The position numbers and the translations under genes were made by a program. A stretch of DNA of 58,458 bases from Clostridia bacterium (GTDB lineage Bacteria; Bacillota; Clostridia; Oscillospirales; CAG-272): contig JAFVTI010000017.1 in assembly GCA_017503325.1 (NCBI GenBank), positions 1 through 58,458 of the forward strand, in the 5' to 3' direction. Positions 53,660-58,458 of the stretch are shown here, piece after piece (position 1 is the stretch's first letter; every line of letters starts with the position of its first letter). The notes beneath the pieces are model-generated. The model saw only the letters and a list, made by a program, of their open reading frames with translations. It ran no database searches and was not told the origin of the DNA.

Positions 53660-54658
53660 ATGAGCAATATTCGTCCCGAATCTATGGTTCGCATTACCAC
53701 CCCCGAGCTTGCCAATGCGTTTATTGACGAGCAGGTTGCGCAAATCCGCGCACAGGTGGGTGACAAAAAGGTACTGCTGGCACTCTCCGGCGGTGTTGAC
53801 AGCTCTGTGGTTGCCGCACTGCTGATCAAGGCCATCGGCAAGCAGCTGGTCTGCGTGCACGTCAATCACGGTCTGATGCGCAAGGGTGAGAGTGAACAGG
53901 TCATTGAGGTGTTCGGCAAGGCACTGGATGCTAACCTTGTTTACGTGGACGCCACCGACCGTTTCCTGGATCTTTTGGCAGGTGTAGCCGAGCCCGAGAG
54001 AAAGAGAAAGATCATCGGTGCGGAATTCATTAACGTATTTGCCGAAGAGGCCTCCAAGCTCGAAGGCATTTCCTTCCTGGCTCAGGGTACCATTTATCCC
54101 GACATTCTGGAAAGCATTAAGGCTGCCGAGGGCAAAAAGGCTGTCAAGTCGCACCACAACGTGGGCGGTCTGCCCGAGGATCTGCAGTTTGAGCTGGTTG
54201 AGCCCATCAAGCTGCTGTTCAAGGATGAGGTCAGAGTAGTGGGCGAAGCACTTGGCCTGCCTCACAAGATGGTTTACCGTCAGCCCTTCCCCGGCCCCGG
54301 TCTCGGCGTACGCTGCCTGGGTGCCATCACCCGCGACAGACTGCACGCGCTGCGCGAGGCTGACGCAATCCTGCGCGAGGAATTTGACAACGCAGGTCTT
54401 GCAGAGACCGTTTGGCAGTACTTTATCGCAGTTCCCGATATCAAGAGCGTAGGCGTCAAGGACGAAAGCCGCTACGAGGGCTGGCCGGCCATCATCCGCG
54501 CCGTCAATACCAAGGACGCCATGACCGCCACCATCGAGGAAATCCCCTACCCCGTGCTGCATAAGATCACCGCGAGAATTACCGCCGAGGTCGAGGGCAT
54601 CAACAGAGTTCTTTACGATCTGACACCCAAGCCCACGGGTACCATCGAATGGGAATAA
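53660..54658 (+). CDS. guaA: GMP synthetase, ATP-pyrophosphatase subunit (no glutaminase domain)
   Basis: Converts XMP to GMP. 332 residues containing only the synthetase part: P-loop SGGVDSSVVAALL, HNVGGLPEDLQFELVEPIKLLFKDEVR, PFPGPGLGVRC and the dimer domain ending in PTGTIEWE. The ~190-residue class-I glutaminase domain of ordinary bacterial GuaA is absent and the start (GGAGG at seven bases) shows the gene is complete. As in archaeal two-subunit enzymes, a separate glutaminase must exist elsewhere or free ammonia is used. The 3' end of guaA is a known target of integrative elements. Confidence 0.93.
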   Translation: MSNIRPESMVRITTPELANAFIDEQVAQIRAQVGDKKVLLALSGGVDSSVVAALLIKAIGKQLVCVHVNHGLMRKGESEQVIEVFGKALDANLVYVDATDRFLDLLAGVAEPERKRKIIGAEFINVFAEEASKLEGISFLAQGTIYPDILESIKAAEGKKAVKSHHNVGGLPEDLQFELVEPIKLLFKDEVRVVGEALGLPHKMVYRQPFPGPGLGVRCLGAITRDRLHALREADAILREEFDNAGLAETVWQYFIAVPDIKSVGVKDESRYEGWPAIIRAVNTKDAMTATIEEIPYPVLHKITARITAEVEGINRVLYDLTPKPTGTIEWE

Positions 54659-54713
54659 TAAACGCAAGTCGAAAAAGCCTTATATATCAAGGGTTTTCGG
54701 CACTCGAAACGAG

Positions 54714-54736
54714 TTTTTGATACCGTTTTGATACCC
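54714..54736. repeat. Tandem TTTTGATACC repeats downstream of guaA
   Basis: TTTTGATACC occurs at 54715-54724 and 54726-54735, an 11-base period. Similar short direct repeats bind the arm domain of tyrosine integrases in attachment regions; no integrase is visible here, so the role is a guess. Confidence 0.4.
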
Positions 54737-54747
54737 AATAGAATCAT

Positions 54748-54789
54748 AAACAACGGCAGGAATGTTAAAAGTTCTTGCCGTTGTTTTTA
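54748..54789 (+). terminator. Terminator after guaA
   Basis: Stem AAACAACGGCAGGAA/TTCTTGCCGTTGTTT (one G-T pair) with a 9-base loop and TTTTT. Confidence 0.8.
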
Positions 54790-54842
54790 TATGTCGGTGC
54801 CGCTTCAGTGGCACCCATTTTACAAATTATTCACAGGAATAT

Positions 54843-54906
54843 TGTCAAATATAATTGACAACACGCTTATATTATGCTACAATCATACTGTCAAATATAA
54901 TTGACA
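54843..54906 (+). promoter_or_regulatory. Self-regulated promoter with duplicated 18-bp operator
   Basis: TGTCAAATATAATTGACA occurs twice, at 54843-54860 and 54889-54906, each a TGTCAA/TTGACA inverted repeat. The last six bases of the first copy form the -35 (TTGACA, 54855-54860); with a 17-base spacer the -10 is TACAAT (54878-54883). The second copy runs into the ribosome site of the XRE gene. Confidence 0.85.
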
Positions 54907-54916
54907 AGGAGGGACT

Positions 54917-55108
54917 ATGAACGAGAAAATGAAACAAGCTCGTCTTGACAAAAACCTGTCACAAACAGAGCTTGCGAAGAATATTGGTGTATCACGGCAG
55001 ACGATCAACATGATTGAGAATGATGACTACAATCCTACGATATCGTTGTGCATAAAAATCTGCAAGGCACTCGATAAAACTCTTGATGAATTGTTTTGGA
55101 GGGAATGA
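54917..55108 (+). CDS. Small XRE-family repressor
   Basis: 63 residues, a single Cro/C1 helix-turn-helix (MKQARLDKNLSQTELAKNIG, then VSRQTINMIENDDYNPTISL). It probably binds the two operators just upstream and represses itself and the next gene. Such minimal regulators are usually paired with a membrane protein, as here. AAGGAGG before ATG. Confidence 0.92.
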   Translation: MNEKMKQARLDKNLSQTELAKNIGVSRQTINMIENDDYNPTISLCIKICKALDKTLDELFWRE

Positions 55109-55110
55109 AG

Positions 55111-56448
55111 ATGTTTTTTGATGAGAGAATTGAAAATCAAAGCGGAAAAATATTCAGAAAAGGAATTATGTTTGCGACAATACTTACTGTGATCTTTACC
55201 GTTTGCAAGATTTTGAATTTTCAAGAATTTGTTTTTTGGGATATCTTTTCCTTCTTGGCAGAAGCGACACTTATCCTTTCGGGAACAATCATTTTGCTCT
55301 ACGGTGAGTTTTTCCGTGGGCACGCCGAGGTAAAAGACGAACGATATTACTCAGAAAAATATGCCTACTATAACAAAGCTGCCAAAACCTTTCTTTTTTG
55401 TAGCATAGCGGGCTTTGCGGGTTCAATACTTGTTGAACTTACTCATTCAAGTATGTTCCCCTCGAACTTTCTTTTGATGTATCTTGAACTGATCGGATTT
55501 GTATTTATCTCCTACGAGTTCAAAAAGAACGGCATCAACTTTAATTATTCCATTATTGACAAGAATAACAGAGAGTACTATGCTTATGTTTTCAAAGGCA
55601 TTGGAAAAATGGCATTGCTCGTTGTTGGTATCTATACGCTTCCCGCGATCTATGCGCTTATTAACGGCGGCTGGTCGATGTTCTTTGCGATCCTTTTGAT
55701 TTGTTTTGAGTGCATCGTTTCTCTCGGAGTCATCTATTTGATTATCTCTTGGATTGAAAAGGTGTCAAGAAACGAGGAGGAGCAAAACGGAAAAATCTAC
55801 AAATGCCTGCTCATATCATTTTCATTTGTTCTTGTGCTCAGTATTTTGAAGGCTTTTTCTCAAATCTATTATTTCGCCTTCTCAACGGGAGATATACGGC
55901 ACAATATTCCCCTCGGTCAGATTGCCGCATTCTTCTCTTACGCTAACAAATATTTTGATTATTATATCAGCGCATTTCTTGGTCTGTCTATCGCTACCGC
56001 ACTCTTTCATATCGAAGGAAAGCCGAGGAAGGTTATTGCGTGGATGACCGGGTATATTTACACTCATATTATATACGGTTTCTTGAATGACGCTATATTC
56101 CCATTTATTTCAAGCCTTGACTCAAAGGTTGGCTCTGAGGCAATGGTGATAATGAGGAATTATGCTTACGCCAAAATATATATCTCATATGCGATTGAGG
56201 TTTGTTTCGGGATTCTAATGATATTCCTTTTGTATGCTCTTATGAAGCAATACAGATACAAGGCTTGGTTATTTATACTTGGTATCGTAATTGTAGCAAT
56301 TCAAATCGTGAACTTTGCCTTGCGTCTTGACAACAGCATTGCCACATACACTTCAATAGTGTTCAGCGATGTTTTGCAAATGCTGTTGCTTTCCGGAGCA
56401 ATGATCACATTAAAAGGACATCAAAAAGAAAAATACACAATAGAATGA
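55111..56448 (+). CDS. Polytopic membrane protein paired with XRE regulator
   Basis: 445 residues with about 11-12 hydrophobic segments and a short conserved-looking head FFDERIENQSGK and CxxxGFAGSILVEL. Pairs of a 60-70-residue XRE regulator with a DERxE-headed membrane protein are common in Firmicutes; the C-terminal half here is longer than usual and looks like extra membrane hairpins. Transport or sensing is possible, not shown. I chose ATG 55111 because GGAGG is eight bases upstream; the overlapping ATG at 55105 is only two bases from it. Confidence 0.75.
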   Translation: MFFDERIENQSGKIFRKGIMFATILTVIFTVCKILNFQEFVFWDIFSFLAEATLILSGTIILLYGEFFRGHAEVKDERYYSEKYAYYNKAAKTFLFCSIAGFAGSILVELTHSSMFPSNFLLMYLELIGFVFISYEFKKNGINFNYSIIDKNNREYYAYVFKGIGKMALLVVGIYTLPAIYALINGGWSMFFAILLICFECIVSLGVIYLIISWIEKVSRNEEEQNGKIYKCLLISFSFVLVLSILKAFSQIYYFAFSTGDIRHNIPLGQIAAFFSYANKYFDYYISAFLGLSIATALFHIEGKPRKVIAWMTGYIYTHIIYGFLNDAIFPFISSLDSKVGSEAMVIMRNYAYAKIYISYAIEVCFGILMIFLLYALMKQYRYKAWLFILGIVIVAIQIVNFALRLDNSIATYTSIVFSDVLQMLLLSGAMITLKGHQKEKYTIE

Positions 56449-56456
56449 CGATTGCT

Positions 56457-56485
56457 AAGGGTGTCGCTGCGGCGGCACCCTTTTG
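56457..56485 (+). terminator. Terminator after the membrane protein
   Basis: Nine-pair stem GGGTGTCGC/GCGGCACCC with one G-T pair, loop TGCG, then TTTTG. Confidence 0.7.
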
Positions 56486-56528
56486 TTCACCTAAAAATCA
56501 AAAAAGTATGATATAATAAAGAAAATCC

Positions 56529-56619
56529 GAAAAACTTTCAAAAAACGTGAGCCATTTAGAAAAAAGTATCGACTATTACTTATGAAGGGCCTTTCAAATA
56601 ACGACGAAGGAGGTGTGTT
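56529..56619 (+). promoter_or_regulatory. Leader of the first sigma-factor gene
   Basis: From GAAAAACTTT (56529) to the ATG is 91 bases; the same distance separates GAAAAAGTTT (58289) from the second sigma ATG. Shared later parts include CT(A/G)TTA.TTA, CTTT..AA and ACGAA.GGAG. A possible sigma-factor-specific promoter lies in the shared part; a TATAAT with no good -35 is at 56512. Confidence 0.5.
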
Positions 56620-57210
56620 ATGGAACTTCAAACAAAAGCGAACTCTGTGATGAATGACGAGAAGATCGTTGACCTATATTGGCAACGTGACGAGCAGGCA
56701 ATCAAGGAAACCGACATCAAGTACAACAAGTACTTGCTTTCGGTGGCGATGAACATTGTCCACGATATGTGCGATAGCGAGGAATGTCTGAACGATACAT
56801 ATATCGGTACTTGGAATGCGATCCCTCCGGCAAGACCCGTGGCATTACAGGCGTTTCTCGGATCAATCATGCGAAGAACGGCAATCGACCGATTCAGAGC
56901 AAACAAACGTCAAAAGCGCATTGCATCGGAATTCACGGTTTCGCTTTCCGAGCTTGAAGATTTCATAACAGATGATGGCGATATAACCGCAGAAATAGAA
57001 ACCAAAGAACTCGCCAAAACCATAAGTAATTTCGTCAGATCTCTCCCCGACAGACAAATGTACATTTTTGTCAGCCGTTACTATATCGCTGATCCCATTT
57101 CGACAATCAGCAAGGAACTTGGCTGTAGTGTATCAACTGTCAAACGAGAGATCGAAGCAATCAAAATTGGGCTCAAAAAGCAACTTGAAAGTGAGGGTTA
57201 TATAGTATGA
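56620..57210 (+). CDS. ECF-like sigma-70 family factor
   Basis: 196 residues. Region 2 reads YLLSVAMNIVHDMCDSEECLNDTYIGTWNAIPPARPVALQAFLGSIMRRTAIDRFRANKRQKR; region 4 is LPDRQMYIFVSRYYIADPISTISKELGCSVSTVKREI. These motifs place it among small sigma factors of the clostridial type. It overlaps the next gene by four bases (ATGA), the classic arrangement with a membrane anti-sigma factor. AAGGAGG before ATG. Confidence 0.9.
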   Translation: MELQTKANSVMNDEKIVDLYWQRDEQAIKETDIKYNKYLLSVAMNIVHDMCDSEECLNDTYIGTWNAIPPARPVALQAFLGSIMRRTAIDRFRANKRQKRIASEFTVSLSELEDFITDDGDITAEIETKELAKTISNFVRSLPDRQMYIFVSRYYIADPISTISKELGCSVSTVKREIEAIKIGLKKQLESEGYIV

Positions 57211-57812
57211 CACAAGAAAAACTCATAGATGCTATTACAGATCTGGATTCGGACATTCTTAACCGTTATTTCGATATGAAAGCAGATCTCGCAACGAAAA
57301 AGAAACCGAAAAAGCGCACTTGGGTGAAGTGGGCTTCGGTGGCGGCTGCTTGTATGGTATTAGTTGTTATGGCGACATTTGCTATGCAATATATCCCGAC
57401 AGAGTATAGTTTGAATTATAGTTATGTAGATGCAAACGGAAGAGAAGCATATATCGCGGATAAAAACGTATGGATTTACTATGTTGATAAGGGCGAGATT
57501 GAACGTGAGCGCGTGAAACTTCCTTGCACCGCCGAAAATGTTTTTATTACGTGGAAACATCTTAACACCATCGGTGATGAGGTTGAATTGATCGAATATA
57601 AGATTGTCAGCAACGGCAACGAAAGTACCTCGGAGTTTGAGGGACAAGGCGTGGCAAATTATGAGCCGGGCGATTATTTTGTTCTGAATATTACCGTAAC
57701 AAAAAATCTGCAATCTTATGAAGAATATGAGTTGCTTATTGATTCTCTTGAAAAATCAATGTCTGAGTATTCTAACATTGATTTTGACGAAATCAATGTA
57801 CTTTTCAACTAA
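57207..57812 (+). CDS. Probable membrane-bound anti-sigma factor
   Basis: 201 residues: a short cytoplasmic N-terminus (DLDSDILNRYFDMKADLATKKKPKK), one membrane segment (about 41-60, WASVAAACMVLVVMATFAMQYI) and an extracytoplasmic domain of unknown type (residues 65-201). The head ITDLDSDILNRYF is typical of the sigma-binding segment of such clostridial anti-sigma factors. Translationally coupled to the sigma gene. The signal it senses is unknown. Confidence 0.82.
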   Translation: MTQEKLIDAITDLDSDILNRYFDMKADLATKKKPKKRTWVKWASVAAACMVLVVMATFAMQYIPTEYSLNYSYVDANGREAYIADKNVWIYYVDKGEIERERVKLPCTAENVFITWKHLNTIGDEVELIEYKIVSNGNESTSEFEGQGVANYEPGDYFVLNITVTKNLQSYEEYELLIDSLEKSMSEYSNIDFDEINVLFN

Positions 57813-57852
57813 AAAGCCACCCATCAATTTGCGTCATAAGGAGGGAGTGTAA

Positions 57853-58212
57853 TTGACAAAAAAGCGTGTGATTAAAATTGTTATTGCTGTCGTCATTGTT
57901 GGCGTTCTTATCGGTAGCTTATCCGTGATTTCCTTTGTTAAATTTGGAACTGCAAATTTTGTGGCTACATCGTATGGATTGTATAAAGTAATGTTTACAG
58001 ATACAGAATTAGTCGCAATAAGCGATAATCCAACTGTTATTATTGGAAAGCCCAATGCTACGATTGATGAATATGTGTTAGAAAACGGCGGCTATGTCGC
58101 AGAGTCAGCTAAACAACTCGGCGCAATGTATATATACAGCAATGGAAATAACGAAGTTCACATTCTGTATTCTACAAACGGCTATTACGCAAAATGGGTA
58201 TGGCAAGATTAA
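57853..58212 (+). CDS. Small single-span membrane protein of the sigma module
   Basis: 119 residues with an N-terminal membrane segment (about 6-28, IKIVIAVVIVGVLIGSLSVISFV) and a small outer domain. TTG start at 57853, eight bases after GGAGGGAG; no ATG is suitable. It may be anchored outside as a target or co-sensor of the sigma system. Family not recognised. Confidence 0.65.
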   Translation: MTKKRVIKIVIAVVIVGVLIGSLSVISFVKFGTANFVATSYGLYKVMFTDTELVAISDNPTVIIGKPNATIDEYVLENGGYVAESAKQLGAMYIYSNGNNEVHILYSTNGYYAKWVWQD

Positions 58213-58216
58213 ATAA

Positions 58217-58379
58217 GCCGCCGATCATTCGACGGCTACCGAACCCCAAGCGGAGTTTTTTCTGCGAGTATATTAAATATAAAAATTTGAAAAAGTTTTC
58301 CTAAATGAGTGATGCGAGGGCTTGTTTTCCTGTTATTTAGGGTGAAAGCGCTTTAGAACACACGAAAGGAGTGTGAAGC
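58217..58379 (+). promoter_or_regulatory. Hairpin and leader of the second sigma gene
   Basis: AGCCGCCGA...TCGACGGCT (58217-58240) is an imperfect hairpin after the preceding gene. The following leader from 58289 matches that of 56529-56619 in start motif, length and ribosome-site region. Confidence 0.5.
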
Positions 58380-58458
58380 ATGGAAGATAAGCAAATAGTG
58401 GATTTATATTGGGAACGTTCCGAATCTGCTATCGCAGAAACCGAGAAGAAGTACGGCA
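58380..58458 (+). CDS. Second sigma-70 family factor, 5' end only
   Basis: 26 codons before the window end: MEDKQIVDLYWERSESAIAE continuing TEKKYG. Close to residues 12-36 of the first sigma factor (DEKIVDLYWQRDEQAIKETDIKY). Ribosome site AAAGGAG lies eleven bases before ATG. Evidently a second copy of the sigma module begins here. Confidence 0.85.
   Translation, partial: MEDKQIVDLYWERSESAIAETEKKYG

Noticed and set aside
53600..53660. Purine riboswitch before guaA
   Set aside because: The leader is about 55 bases and AT-rich; no three-helix junction core could be fitted.

Overview
The window looks like a chromosome segment of an anaerobic, spore-forming gut-type clostridium, probably Oscillospirales- or Christensenellales-like. 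The evidence is strong AGGAGG ribosome sites and sigma-A promoters (TTGACA-17-TATAAT), a SpoVAC gene, a PerR/rubrerythrin pair, an iron-sulfur serine dehydratase, several glycoside hydrolases and a giant BspA-type leucine-rich-repeat surface protein. No rRNA, tRNA or CRISPR array was found. Species cannot be named from the sequence.

Layout. Positions 1-7540 are the end of a mobile element: the tail of one large serine recombinase, a complete second one, a protein with a resolvase-like fold lacking the catalytic serine, a pRiA4b ORF-3-like protein, a CHAP-type peptidase and several unrecognised accessory genes. Between them lie unusual arrays of short hairpins. Positions 7640-18682 hold one 11-kb gene for a subtilisin-like protease fused to about 2,600 residues of leucine-rich repeats. 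A GH123-like glycosidase and an IS3-family insertion sequence follow. Positions 22835-28349 form a galactoside module: a divergently transcribed AraC regulator, a GPH-family sugar symporter, a LacZ-type beta-galactosidase and methylglyoxal synthase.

Positions 28803-54658 are mostly ordinary chromosome: phosphoesterases, a membrane protein, SpoVAC, L-serine dehydratase, a second GH2 enzyme, ribosome hibernation factor, a MarR-controlled heterodimeric ABC exporter, an amino-acid ABC importer, PerR-rubrerythrin, BirA, a flavin reductase, YfcE and the ATP pyrophosphatase part of GMP synthetase. Several families of structured intergenic repeats are scattered through it. Downstream of guaA the sequence becomes clearly more AT-rich: a self-regulated XRE regulator with a polytopic membrane protein, then a sigma factor/anti-sigma module whose leader is repeated before a second sigma gene cut by the window end.

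The most unusual material is (a) the hairpin arrays and dispersed structured repeats, whose copies differ in stem sequence yet keep pairing, (b) the giant protease-LRR protein with a Cys-containing C-terminal anchor, (c) the recombinase-like protein without catalytic residues, and (d) the duplicated sigma module.
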